From Herminiimonas sp. (GTDB taxonomy: Bacteria > Pseudomonadota > Gammaproteobacteria > Burkholderiales > Burkholderiaceae), in the NCBI GenBank assembly GCA_014377155.1, contig JACMQD010000046.1, positions 1 to 16,327 of the forward strand: a stretch of 16,327 bases of DNA. Direction: 5' to 3'. Shown in pieces: positions 1-7,043 of this stretch (its first letter is position 1; every line of letters starts with the position of its first letter). The position numbers were made by a program, and so were the translations under genes. A model generated the notes under the pieces. That model saw only the letters and a list, made by a program, of their open reading frames with translations. It was not told the origin of the DNA and made no database searches.

Positions 1-837
1 CAGCAGTTCGGGACGCAGGTGACGCCATGCAGCGAGCATGACTTGCCGTGCAGTCTGGCTGGAATCGCCGAGGTAGCGTACCACCAGCACCGATTTCAGC
101 TGCGTCACGCCGGTATTGGCGGCGGCCTGTGCGGTACGTTCTCGCAATGCCGCCAGCGATGTCGGTGACAGGCTCCTGCCGATTGCAATTATTGTTGCGC
201 ACACGCTCTTGCCGGCCAGTGCCAGCGGGCTTTGCATGCCGCTGCCGGCGCCGTCCAGCGCGCCTTGTTCGAACCAGACCAGCCTGCCGCCGCGGCGAAT
301 TTCGGTATGCTGGGTAACGGTTCCGGCATTGAACGCTTCGCCGGAAGCGGTGCGGCCGAAGCAGAGAATTTCGCAGCCGATGTAACGGGCGTCGGCCGCC
401 ATGTCGATGCGGGTATCGAGCTGCACGTTGGCATGATTGAAGAAGATGGTTTCCTGTGGCAGCCATTCGAGCGAGGCGTCGTCGCCGACGCTCAGACGTA
501 CGACTTGCTGCGAGACGTGGCCGTTGGCCTTGTACCATTTGCCCGCACCGGGTGTGGCGATCAGAGCGTGAGCGGCGGCACCGATGCCGATGTCGATTTC
601 CAGCCGGTCGCCACCGACCACGCCGCCGGGCGGATGGACCACGATCGCATGGCACACCTGCGGGCCTTCGGGGTAGAGCGGTTTCTGAATGCGCAGCGGA
701 CCGAAATGGTCGCGCCCGATCAGGCGCATGGTGCCGTGGTCGTTGGCGAAGCCGGCGCGCAAGCGCGCTTCCCAGTGGCTGCGCATGGGCGCAGCAGGGA
801 GGGCAATCGGATCGGCTTCGGTGGCAACGCGTTTCAT
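1..837 (-). CDS. ureD: Urease accessory protein UreD (3' end cut by window edge)
   Basis: UreD (UreH) is a scaffold that, with UreF and UreG, loads nickel into apo-urease in the cytoplasm. Reading the minus strand from 837 gives 279 codons with no stop before the window edge, close to the usual family length of 270-290, so only a short C-terminal tail is missing. Recognisable blocks are VVHPPGGVVGGD (residues 66-77), TPGAGKWYK (95-103) and EWLPQETIFF (124-133), all typical of UreD. The start lies 7 bp after the urtE stop, so it is very likely cotranscribed with the urea transporter; urease structural genes would be expected just outside the window. No clear Shine-Dalgarno sequence precedes the ATG, and Met18 is a possible alternative start. 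The family is certain; the exact start is not. Confidence 0.93.
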   Translation of the reverse strand, partial: MKRVATEADPIALPAAPMRSHWEARLRAGFANDHGTMRLIGRDHFGPLRIQKPLYPEGPQVCHAIVVHPPGGVVGGDRLEIDIGIGAAAHALIATPGAGKWYKANGHVSQQVVRLSVGDDASLEWLPQETIFFNHANVQLDTRIDMAADARYIGCEILCFGRTASGEAFNAGTVTQHTEIRRGGRLVWFEQGALDGAGSGMQSPLALAGKSVCATIIAIGRSLSPTSLAALRERTAQAAANTGVTQLKSVLVVRYLGDSSQTARQVMLAAWRHLRPELL

Positions 838-844
838 GCGCAGA

Positions 845-1543
845 CTATACCGCCAAGTGGCGCTTCACGTCATCATTGTCCATTTGTGACTGAACGCCGG
901 CGGCAACCACTTCACCGCGCGACAGCACGACGAATTTGTCGGCCAGTGCCTGGGCGAAATCGAAATATTGTTCGCACAGCAGGATGCCCATGGTGCCGCG
1001 TTCACGCAACAGGCGGATCACGCGTTCGATGTCCTTGATGATCGAAGGCTGGATACCTTCGGTCGGTTCGTCGAGAATGATCAGCTTGGGTTCGGCGAGC
1101 AGGGCGCGGGCGATGGCGAGTTGCTGCTGCTGGCCGCCGGACAGGTCGCCGCCGCGCCGGTGCAGCATCTCCTTGAGTACCGGGAACAGTTCGTACACCT
1201 CGCCTTTGATCGTGGCCGCGTGTTTGCCGGATTTGGTCGCCATCCCCATCAACAGGTTTTCTTCGACCGTCAACCTTGCGAAGATTTCACGGCCCTGTGG
1301 TACGTAAGCGATACCGGCCCGGGCCCGTTCGTGCGGCTTCAGGCGGGTGATGTCGCGGCCCTCGAAGGTGATATTGCCGGTCGCTGCAGGTAGCACGCCC
1401 ATCAGGCATTTGAGGAGGGTGGTTTTGCCCACGCCGTTGCGGCCCAGCAGTGTCAGGCACTGGCCTTTTTCGACGCTGAGTGAGACGCCTCGCAAGGTGT
1501 GGGAAGAGCCGTAATATTGATTCAGGTCGGTGACTTGTAGCAT
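845..1543 (-). CDS. urtE: Urea ABC transporter ATP-binding subunit UrtE
   Basis: One of the two ATPases powering urea import; a LivF-type ABC protein of 232 residues at the inner face of the membrane. Visible motifs are Walker A GRNGVGKT (34-41), Q-loop VPQGRE (Q83), signature LSGGQ (134-138) followed by QQQLAIARAL, and Walker B LIILDE (154-159). The position of the switch histidine carries Gln (LLCEQ, 188-192), as is usual in the LivF/UrtE branch. The alternative reading, a LivF amino-acid ATPase, is ruled out in practice by the urt order and the adjoining ureD. It is separated from urtD by an unusual 203-bp gap, and its ribosome binding site is weak. Confidence 0.95.
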   Translation of the reverse strand: MLQVTDLNQYYGSSHTLRGVSLSVEKGQCLTLLGRNGVGKTTLLKCLMGVLPAATGNITFEGRDITRLKPHERARAGIAYVPQGREIFARLTVEENLLMGMATKSGKHAATIKGEVYELFPVLKEMLHRRGGDLSGGQQQQLAIARALLAEPKLIILDEPTEGIQPSIIKDIERVIRLLRERGTMGILLCEQYFDFAQALADKFVVLSRGEVVAAGVQSQMDNDDVKRHLAV

Positions 1544-1546
1544 GGA

Positions 1547-1750
1547 TTAATGGTCCCGGCGTTGGCTGGTGGTGTGGACGGTAATAGTGTGCTGGTGCGC
1601 GCAGGTGCTCGGATCGACATCGAAAATCTGAGTCAGGGTCGCGTCAAGCGTGATTGATTTAATTTTGAACGATGACGCCGTCGAAATAAAACGCTGATCG
1701 CAATGTTTTGTATTAAGGAGGGTGTGGCGTCTGATCATGGTTTGGCTCAT
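1547..1750 (-). CDS. Possible 67-codon ORF filling the urtD-urtE gap
   Basis: This ORF starts inside the urtD stop codon (ATGA overlap at 1747-1750) and its TAA ends 3 bp before the urtE ATG, so it fits the gap almost exactly. The product is hydrophilic, rich in Thr, His and Ser, without a membrane segment or a recognisable domain. Third codon positions are clearly less GC-biased than in urtD and urtE, which argues against long-standing coding use. It may be a translationally coupled leader, a young small protein, or chance in a leftover spacer. I do not recognise it. Confidence 0.25.
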   Translation of the reverse strand: MSQTMIRRHTLLNTKHCDQRFISTASSFKIKSITLDATLTQIFDVDPSTCAHQHTITVHTTSQRRDH

Positions 1751-2580
1751 CGTCCCAGATAGACTTCGATCACCCGTTCATCGGCCTGCACCTGCTGCAT
1801 GGTGCCATCCGCCAGCACCGCACCTTCGTGCAGCACCGTGACCTTGCCGTCACGCGCGATTTCGGTGACGAAGGCCATGTCATGCTCGACCACGACGATC
1901 GAATGCTTGCCGCGCAGTTCATTGAGCAACTCTGCGGTACGCGCGGTTTCGGCATCCGACATGCCGGCCACCGGTTCGTCGAGTAGCAGCAGTTGTGGCT
2001 CCTGCATCAGCAGCATGCCGATTTCAAGCCACTGCTTTTGGCCATGCGAGAGCAGGCCGGCGAGGCGTCTTTCGCTGCCGTTCAAGCGGATCAGTTTCAG
2101 GATGTCGTCGATTTTTCCTGTTTGCTCCGAGCTCAGCCGAGAAAAAAGGGTCTGCTTGACGCGCTTGTCCGTTTTCATCGCCAGTTCGAGATTTTCGAAC
2201 ACGCTGTGCTGCTCGAACACGGTCGGCCGCTGGAACTTGCGACCGATGCCGGCATGGGCGATGTCGTATTCGGTCATGCGCGTCAGGTCGATGGTCTGGC
2301 CAAAAAAGACGGTGCCGGCGGTGGGCCGCGTCTTGCCGGTGATGACGTCCATCATAGTGGTCTTGCCGGCGCCATTGGGGCCGATGATGCAACGCAGTTC
2401 GCCCACCGAAATGTCGAGATTAAGGTTATTGAGCGCCTTGAAACCGTCGAACGACACGGTGATGTTTTCCAGGTAGAGGATCGCACCGTGGGTGGTATCG
2501 ACGCCCGGACCTTTGACGCGTTCGTAGGCGGTGACCGAATCGCCGGGTACATTGTCCCGCTTGCTGGCCTGGGCGTTCAT
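1747..2580 (-). CDS. urtD: Urea ABC transporter ATP-binding subunit UrtD
   Basis: The second ATPase of the urea importer, LivG-like, 277 residues. Walker A GPNGAGKT is at 67-74, the Q-loop Gln at 117 (RKFQRPTVFE), a divergent signature LSHGQ at 177-181 followed by KQWLEIGM, Walker B LLLLDEP at 197-203, and the switch His at 233 (VVVEHDM). The SHGQKQWLEIGM stretch is typical of UrtD. About 30 residues precede the ABC domain. The ATG overlaps the urtC stop by 4 bp (ATGA) and has a strong AAGGAGG ribosome binding site inside the urtC 3' end, so the two are translationally coupled. Confidence 0.96.
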   Translation of the reverse strand: MNAQASKRDNVPGDSVTAYERVKGPGVDTTHGAILYLENITVSFDGFKALNNLNLDISVGELRCIIGPNGAGKTTMMDVITGKTRPTAGTVFFGQTIDLTRMTEYDIAHAGIGRKFQRPTVFEQHSVFENLELAMKTDKRVKQTLFSRLSSEQTGKIDDILKLIRLNGSERRLAGLLSHGQKQWLEIGMLLMQEPQLLLLDEPVAGMSDAETARTAELLNELRGKHSIVVVEHDMAFVTEIARDGKVTVLHEGAVLADGTMQQVQADERVIEVYLGR

Positions 2581-3662
2581 GCGGCCTCCTTGTTGCGTTG
2601 CAGTTTTTTAGCCAGTCCCAGTATTCCCTGCGGCATCAGCAGGGTCACCAGAATAAACAGCAGGCCGAGTGCGAACAGCCACAGGTCCGGAAAAGCCCCG
2701 GTGAACCAGCTCTTCAGGCCATTGACCGAGAACGCGCCGATAATCGGGCCGATCAGCGAACCGCGACCGCCGACGGCGGCCCAGATCACCATTTCGATTG
2801 AATTCCCAGGGGACATTTCGGATGGATTGATGATGCCGACCTGCGGCACGTACAGCGCGCCGGCGATGCCGCATAAAACTGCCGACAGGGTCCAGACGAA
2901 CAGCTTGAACCACAGCGGGTTGTAGCCGATAAACATCAGGCGCGACTCCGAATCCCGCACTGCCTGCAGCACCCTGCCGAGTTTCGACGTGACCAGCCAG
3001 CGACACAGCAGTAGCGCGCCCACCAGCAATGCCAGCGTAATCATGTACAGCACTGCCTTGGTGGACGGCGCGGTGACCGAATAGCCGAGGATGCGCTTGA
3101 AATCAGTGAAGCCGTTGTTGCCGCCGAAGCCCGTGTCATTGCGAAAGAATAGCAGCATGAACGCGAAGGTCATCGCTTGCGTAATGATCGAAAAATACAC
3201 GCCCTTGATACGCGAACGGAAGGCAAAGTAGCCGAACACGAAGGCGAGTGTGCCCGGCACCAGCACCACCAGCGCCATGCAGTACCAGAAATTGTCGGTC
3301 ATGGTCCAGTACCAGGGATAGGTTTTCCAGTCCAGGAAGACCATGAAATCCGGCAGATTGCTTTGATAGACGCCGTCGCGGCCGATGGCGCGCATCAGGT
3401 ACATGCCGTGCGCATAGCCGCCCAGCGCGAAGAACACGCCGTGGCCGAGCGACAGGATGCCGGTATAACCCCACACCAGATCCAGCGCCAGTGCCGCCAT
3501 CGCATAGCACATGAATTTGCCGATCAGCGCCACCGTGTAGCTCGACACATGCAGCGCATGGCCGTCGGCAAACGACAGATTCAGCACCGGCAACAAGCCA
3601 AGGATGACGGTGCAGACCACGATTCCGGCCCATGCCGGACGGCTAAAAAGTGACGGCGTCAT
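2577..3662 (-). CDS. urtC: Urea ABC transporter permease UrtC
   Basis: One of two inner-membrane permeases of the urea importer, LivM-like, 361 residues. It opens with a hydrophobic segment at about 12-30, carries the LivM-type block WGYTGILSLGHGVFFALGGY (64-83), and has GGNNGFTDF in the middle and a final helix ending in a MPQGILGL motif. Several further hydrophobic segments give the expected multi-pass topology. Start and stop overlap urtB and urtD by 4 bp each, and AGGAG lies 6 bp before the ATG, so translation is coupled along the operon. Length and composition match the family; nothing is unusual. Confidence 0.96.
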   Translation of the reverse strand: MTPSLFSRPAWAGIVVCTVILGLLPVLNLSFADGHALHVSSYTVALIGKFMCYAMAALALDLVWGYTGILSLGHGVFFALGGYAHGMYLMRAIGRDGVYQSNLPDFMVFLDWKTYPWYWTMTDNFWYCMALVVLVPGTLAFVFGYFAFRSRIKGVYFSIITQAMTFAFMLLFFRNDTGFGGNNGFTDFKRILGYSVTAPSTKAVLYMITLALLVGALLLCRWLVTSKLGRVLQAVRDSESRLMFIGYNPLWFKLFVWTLSAVLCGIAGALYVPQVGIINPSEMSPGNSIEMVIWAAVGGRGSLIGPIIGAFSVNGLKSWFTGAFPDLWLFALGLLFILVTLLMPQGILGLAKKLQRNKEAA

Positions 3663-5263
3663 TCTGCGCTCCTGCCTTTCATCGCGAACAGGCCTTGCGG
3701 CCGCTTTTGGATGAAGATGATGATGAAGACCAAGATCGCGATCTTGGCCAGTACCGCGCCGGCCACCGGTTCCAGAAATTTGTTGACTTCGCCCAGTCCG
3801 ATCGAGGCGATGATGGTGCCGGCCAATTGGCCGACACCACCCAGCACCACTACCATGAACGAATCGACAATGTAGCTTTGTCCCAGATCGGGTCCGACAT
3901 TGCCCAGTTGCGACAGTGCCACGCCGCCCAGGCCGGCGATGCCGGAACCCAGTCCGAAGGTCATCATGTCGATCTTACCGGTCGAGACACCGACGCAATC
4001 GGCCATGCGGCGGTTCTGGGTGACAGCGCGTACGAACAGGCCGAGACGGGTTTTGTTGAGGATCAGCCAGACCGCGGCGACCACGAAGAAGGCGAAAAAA
4101 ATAATGACGATACGGTTGTACGACAGCACCAGCGACCCGAGTACCGTGACACCGCCCGACATCCATGACGGATTGGCGACTTCGACATTCTGCGCGCCGA
4201 AAATGGTGCGCACCGTCTGCATCAGCATCAGGCTGATACCCCAGGTCGCCAGCAGGGTTTCCAGCGGCCGCCCGTAGAGCCAGCGGATCACGGTGCGCTC
4301 GAGGAGGATGCCGACACCGCCGGCGACGATAAAAGCAGCGGGCAGGGCGACCAGCAGATACAGGTCGATCGCATCCGGGAAATATTTACGGAACATCAGC
4401 TGGCAGACATAGGTCGTGTATGCGCCGATCATCAGCAGTTCGCCGTGCGCCATGTTGATGATGCCCATCAGGCCGAACGTGATCGCCAGGCCCAAGGCCG
4501 CCAGCAGCAGCACGCTGCCCAGCGAAACGCCATAGAACAGATTGCCGATGAATTCGGTGCGCGCCAAGCGGCTGTTGAGTTCTTGTAACGTCTGAACTGC
4601 TTCGATGCGGACGCCTTCGTCGGGCTCGGCATTGCTGCCATCCGGATTCTTGTCGAACATGCGCTGCAGCACTGGCTTGAGATTGGCGTTGGTGCTGCTG
4701 GCCAGCGAACGTACGGCAGCGCGGCGCACCGAAGCGTTCGGTGACTGCAGGTTGGCGGTGGCAGCGACCAGTTGCAACAGCGATTTGATGTAAGGGTCGG
4801 TCTCGGTGGCGAGTGCCTTGACGATCAGCGGCGCTTGCTCCACGGTCGCGGTTTTTTGTAGTTCCAGCGTCGCCGCCAGGCGGATGGCGCGGTCTTTCGA
4901 GAACAGCTTCAAGCCCGACAGCGCGCCCTCGACCGCGCCACGCAGGCGGTTGTTGACGGAAACAGCGTCGATGCCGTCCGGGGTTGGCATGCTGGCACCC
5001 GTGGCGGGGTCACGTGCCTGGCCATTTTCGACGATGACCACGCGGCCGTCCGGCGCGGCGTAGAGCAGGTCGTTTTTGAGCGCATTGAGCACTTGCAGGG
5101 CGTCATCGTTGGCAAGCACGGCAATCTGGTTGACGGCGACGATGCGCGCATCGGGATCATCACCAGCCAGCGGTTTGAGCAATGCGGCGTCGATCGCGGC
5201 AAAGGCGCTGGCGGTGTGCAACGCCAGCAAGACTGAAACAAGAATTCGTTTAAATATGCTCAT
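3659..5263 (-). CDS. urtB: Urea ABC transporter permease UrtB with N-terminal periplasmic extension
   Basis: The LivH-like permease of the urea importer, 534 residues, in two parts. Residues 1-22 look like a Sec signal peptide (…HTASAFA, then AIDAALL). Residues 23 to about 235 are a soluble helical region with HEAT-like repeats, for example SVRRAAVRSLASS (178-190) and GVRIEAVQTLQEL (217-229). The membrane domain starts near 238 and shows the permease block GLMGIINMAHGELLMIGAY (264-282), then further helices to a C-terminal RPQGLFAMKG. The long soluble extension separates UrtB from the plain amino-acid permease LivH and is common in proteobacterial UrtB. It is coupled to urtC by a 4-bp overlap but separated from urtA by 221 bp; its own ribosome binding site is weak. 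Confidence 0.95.
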   Translation of the reverse strand: MSIFKRILVSVLLALHTASAFAAIDAALLKPLAGDDPDARIVAVNQIAVLANDDALQVLNALKNDLLYAAPDGRVVIVENGQARDPATGASMPTPDGIDAVSVNNRLRGAVEGALSGLKLFSKDRAIRLAATLELQKTATVEQAPLIVKALATETDPYIKSLLQLVAATANLQSPNASVRRAAVRSLASSTNANLKPVLQRMFDKNPDGSNAEPDEGVRIEAVQTLQELNSRLARTEFIGNLFYGVSLGSVLLLAALGLAITFGLMGIINMAHGELLMIGAYTTYVCQLMFRKYFPDAIDLYLLVALPAAFIVAGGVGILLERTVIRWLYGRPLETLLATWGISLMLMQTVRTIFGAQNVEVANPSWMSGGVTVLGSLVLSYNRIVIIFFAFFVVAAVWLILNKTRLGLFVRAVTQNRRMADCVGVSTGKIDMMTFGLGSGIAGLGGVALSQLGNVGPDLGQSYIVDSFMVVVLGGVGQLAGTIIASIGLGEVNKFLEPVAGAVLAKIAILVFIIIFIQKRPQGLFAMKGRSAE

Positions 5264-5370
5264 GTCCGGTTTCTTCGTTGAAGCCGATTTGGGCTTTGCA
5301 TCAGAGGTAAGAAGCGTTAGAAATTTAAATCGAGCGGCGGGTCCGGTGCGAACCGCTTGCGCAGCGAATA

Positions 5371-5417
5371 GGGGTCAGAGCTTTTTTCCCGGCTTCATGG
5401 AAAATTACTCTGACCCC
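5371..5417. repeat. REP-like hairpin, GGGGTCAGAG inverted repeat
   Basis: GGGGTCAGAG (5371-5380) is matched perfectly by CTCTGACCCC (5408-5417). Inside, TTTTCC (5384-5389) pairs with GGAAAA (5399-5404), giving a 10-bp stem, a small 3/3 internal loop, a 6-bp stem and a 9-nt loop. The sequence resembles the GGGGTCAGAG-type repeats often found dispersed in proteobacterial genomes, some of them near REP-associated tyrosine transposases. No transposase is present here. In the operon transcript (minus strand) it could stabilise the urtA message or attenuate readthrough. Confidence 0.7.
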
Positions 5418-5442
5418 TGTTTGCGGGCCACGGCGTGCCGAA

Positions 5443-5472
5443 GGTCAGGTAAAAGAATTTAACTCTGACCCC
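5443..5472. repeat. Second, degenerate copy of the GGGGTCAGAG repeat
   Basis: A third CTCTGACCCC unit occurs at 5463-5472. The six-base core GGTCAG (5443-5448) pairs with CTGACC (5465-5470), giving a weaker hairpin. Together with the hairpin at 5371-5417 it forms a two-hairpin cluster like paired REP units. It ends 12 bp beyond the urtA stop codon, so it sits directly at the 3' end of the urtA message. Confidence 0.6.
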
Positions 5473-5484
5473 AATTAATAAGAA

Positions 5485-6738
5485 TTACAGTTTCTGCTTG
5501 CTTTCGTTACCGGCGATGTACGGGCTCCATGGCTGGGCGCGGACTGGGCCTTTGGTTTTCCAGACCACGTTGAACTGGCCGTCACCCTTGATTTCGCCGA
5601 TCATGACTGGCTTGTGCAGGTGATGGTTGGTCTTGTCCATCGTCAGTTCGAAACCCGATGGCGACTTGAAGGTCTGACCGCCCATCGCCGCAATGACTTT
5701 ATCGGTATCGGTGGTCTTGGCTTTCTCGACCGCCTGCTTCCACATGTGAATGCCGACGTAGGTTGCTTCCATCGGATCGTTGGTCACGACTGTGTTGGCG
5801 TTCGGCAGCTTTTTGGCAACCGCGTAGGCTTTCCATTTTTTGATGAAATCATCGTTGGTTGGATTTTTGACCGACTGGAAATAATTCCATGCAGCCAGGT
5901 GACCAAGCAACGGCTTGGTGTCGACACCGCGCAGTTCTTCTTCACCCACCGAGAAAGCAACGACCGGTACGTCCGTGGCCTTCAGGCCGGCGTTGCCGAG
6001 CTCTTTATAGAACGGTACGTTGGAGTCGCCGTTGATGGTCGAGATCACCGCTGTCTTGCCGCCTGCCGAAAACTTCTTGATATTGGCGACGATGGTCTGG
6101 TAGTCCGAATGGCCGAACGGGGTGTAGACCTCGTCGATGTCGGACTCTTTGACGCCCTTCGATTTCAGGAAGGCGCGCAGGATCTTGTTGGTGGTACGCG
6201 GGTACACATAATCGGTGCCCAGCAGGACGAAACGCTTGGCGCCGCCGCCTTCTTTCGACATCAGGTATTCGGTAGCAGGGATGGCTTGCTGATTGGGCGC
6301 TGCGCCAGTATAGAAAACGTTCTTTTCCAGTTCTTCACCTTCGTACTGAACCGGGTAAAAGAGCAGGCTGTTGAGTTCCTTGAAGACCGGCAGTGTCGAC
6401 TTGCGCGACACCGAGGTCCAGCAACCGAATACCACGGCGACCTTGTCTTGCGAAATCAGCTGGCGTGCTTTTTCAGCGAACAATGGCCAGTTCGATGCTG
6501 GATCGACGATCACCGGCTCCAGCATCTTGCCCATCACGCCGCCTTTGGCATTGATTTCCTCGATGGTCATCAGCGCCACGTCCTTCAACGACGTTTCGGA
6601 AATCGCCATGGTGCCCGACAGCGAGTGGAGGATACCGATCTTGATGGTATCGGCAGCGAGCGCATGGGGCAGCCAGGTGGCGCCGACAAGGGTCAAAGCG
6701 CCGACGGCGGTCGCTTTCAAAAGGGTGCGACGGGACAT
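5485..6738 (-). CDS. urtA: Urea ABC transporter substrate-binding protein UrtA
   Basis: The periplasmic urea receptor that delivers urea to UrtBCDE; 417 residues from this start. Residues 1-29 are a twin-arginine signal (MSRRTLLK, then a hydrophobic stretch to ALAA), so the protein is predicted to be exported folded by Tat. Family blocks follow: HSLSGTMA near the mature N-terminus, FGCWTSVSRKSTLPVF, LFYPVQYEG (ligand pocket region), ATYVGIHMWKQAVEKA, and TKGPVRAQPWSPY near the C-terminus. An in-frame ATG 75 bp upstream exists, but it lies within the -24 box of the predicted sigma-54 promoter, whereas the chosen ATG has AGGAG 6 bp before it. This is the first gene of the operon. Confidence 0.97.
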   Translation of the reverse strand: MSRRTLLKATAVGALTLVGATWLPHALAADTIKIGILHSLSGTMAISETSLKDVALMTIEEINAKGGVMGKMLEPVIVDPASNWPLFAEKARQLISQDKVAVVFGCWTSVSRKSTLPVFKELNSLLFYPVQYEGEELEKNVFYTGAAPNQQAIPATEYLMSKEGGGAKRFVLLGTDYVYPRTTNKILRAFLKSKGVKESDIDEVYTPFGHSDYQTIVANIKKFSAGGKTAVISTINGDSNVPFYKELGNAGLKATDVPVVAFSVGEEELRGVDTKPLLGHLAAWNYFQSVKNPTNDDFIKKWKAYAVAKKLPNANTVVTNDPMEATYVGIHMWKQAVEKAKTTDTDKVIAAMGGQTFKSPSGFELTMDKTNHHLHKPVMIGEIKGDGQFNVVWKTKGPVRAQPWSPYIAGNESKQKL

Positions 6739-6744
6739 GAATAG

Positions 6745-6749
6745 CTCCT
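6745..6749 (-). promoter_or_regulatory. Ribosome binding site deciding the urtA start
   Basis: AGGAG on the minus strand sits 6 bp before the ATG at 6738. The upstream in-frame ATG at 6813 has no such site, and the twin-arginine motif begins directly at 6738. Confidence 0.85.
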
Positions 6750-6796
6750 GGAAGTGAGGGTCAAAGTGAATGCGAAGATTCCGCATATCAAGCTTT

Positions 6797-6812
6797 AGCA
6801 GAATGTGTGCCA
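6797..6812 (-). promoter_or_regulatory. Sigma-54 (RpoN) -24/-12 promoter of the urt operon
   Basis: On the minus strand the sequence TGGCACACATTCTGCT matches the sigma-54 consensus TGGCACR-N4-TTGCW with one mismatch (C for the first T of TTGC). The invariant GG (6811-6810) and GC (6799-6798) have exactly the required spacing. Transcription would start near 6786, leaving a leader of about 48 nt before urtA. Sigma-54 control fits a nitrogen-scavenging operon. The match is direct; its use is inferred. Confidence 0.7.
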
Positions 6813-6884
6813 TCTACCGGATTGCCGGATCGGCAGCGCTTTGACGATCTGTGCAGTAAAGTTCAGGAGGAGAAGAGTTTATTT

Positions 6885-6911
6885 GGTGCTCGACATCACC
6901 GTTTTGGTTCG
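6885..6911. promoter_or_regulatory. Possible NtrC-like enhancer site upstream of urtA
   Basis: CACC (6897-6900), five bases, then GGTT (6906-6909) resembles the NtrC dyad core CACC-N5-GGTG with one mismatch in the second half. Another GGTGC half-site is at 6885-6889. The distance of about 90 bp above the -24 box is plausible for an enhancer. It could also be chance, since the dyad is incomplete. Confidence 0.3.
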
Positions 6912-7006
6912 GAGTGCTGTTAAATAGTGCAAAAAACAATAACCCGTAGCGTGTGCGCTAAATCACGGTTGTTTTCGGTGCGCTTCGCGGGATGGCGCCC
7001 TCGGCT

Positions 7007-7015
7007 TGTTATGAT
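7007..7015 (+). promoter_or_regulatory. Extended -10 promoter element for the DUF349 gene
   Basis: TGTTATGAT matches the extended -10 form TGnTATAAT with one mismatch. No good -35 box lies at the usual distance, which is acceptable for extended -10 promoters. Transcription would begin near 7022, giving a leader of only about 22 nt; no clear Shine-Dalgarno sequence precedes the ATG at 7044. Confidence 0.45.
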
Positions 7016-7043
7016 GGCTGCTTTCTTCGATTGTCCGTAACCC

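Larger units (their letters stand above)
5264..5484. other. urtA-urtB spacer without a gene
   Basis: This gap lies inside the operon between the binding-protein gene and the permease gene. It carries the inverted GGGGTCAGAG repeats listed separately. I see no credible ORF in it and no sigma-54 or sigma-70 promoter I would defend. The likely role is mRNA processing or partial termination, so that UrtA is made in excess over the membrane subunits. Confidence 0.6.
6739..7043. other. Divergent control region between urtA and the DUF349 gene
   Basis: These 305 bp hold no credible gene. They carry the sigma-54 element and possible NtrC-like site facing urtA, and an extended -10 element facing the plus-strand gene. 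A longer antisense ORF across the right half overlaps the start of the DUF349 gene and looks like a shadow. Confidence 0.7.

Noticed and set aside
232..1038. Long plus-strand ORF of 268 codons
   Set aside because: It is the antisense shadow of ureD and urtE, whose motifs are unmistakable on the minus strand; GC-rich codon bias keeps the opposite frame open.
1700..1740. Plus-strand AAGGAGGGTG followed by an ATG, resembling a ribosome binding site and start
   Set aside because: The frame gives no credible protein and runs antisense through urtD; judged to be chance.
1993..2925. Plus-strand ORF of 310 codons across urtD and urtC
   Set aside because: It spans two well-supported minus-strand genes and their coupling overlap; no ribosome binding site or known domain.
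5614..6744. Plus-strand ORF of 376 codons opposite urtA
   Set aside because: It lies wholly antisense to urtA, has no recognisable domain, and its composition is that of a reverse-complement frame.
6739..6813. Longer urtA with start at 6813
   Set aside because: The extra 25 residues precede a perfect Tat motif, and the ATG falls inside the sigma-54 -24 box; the ATG at 6738 has a good ribosome binding site.
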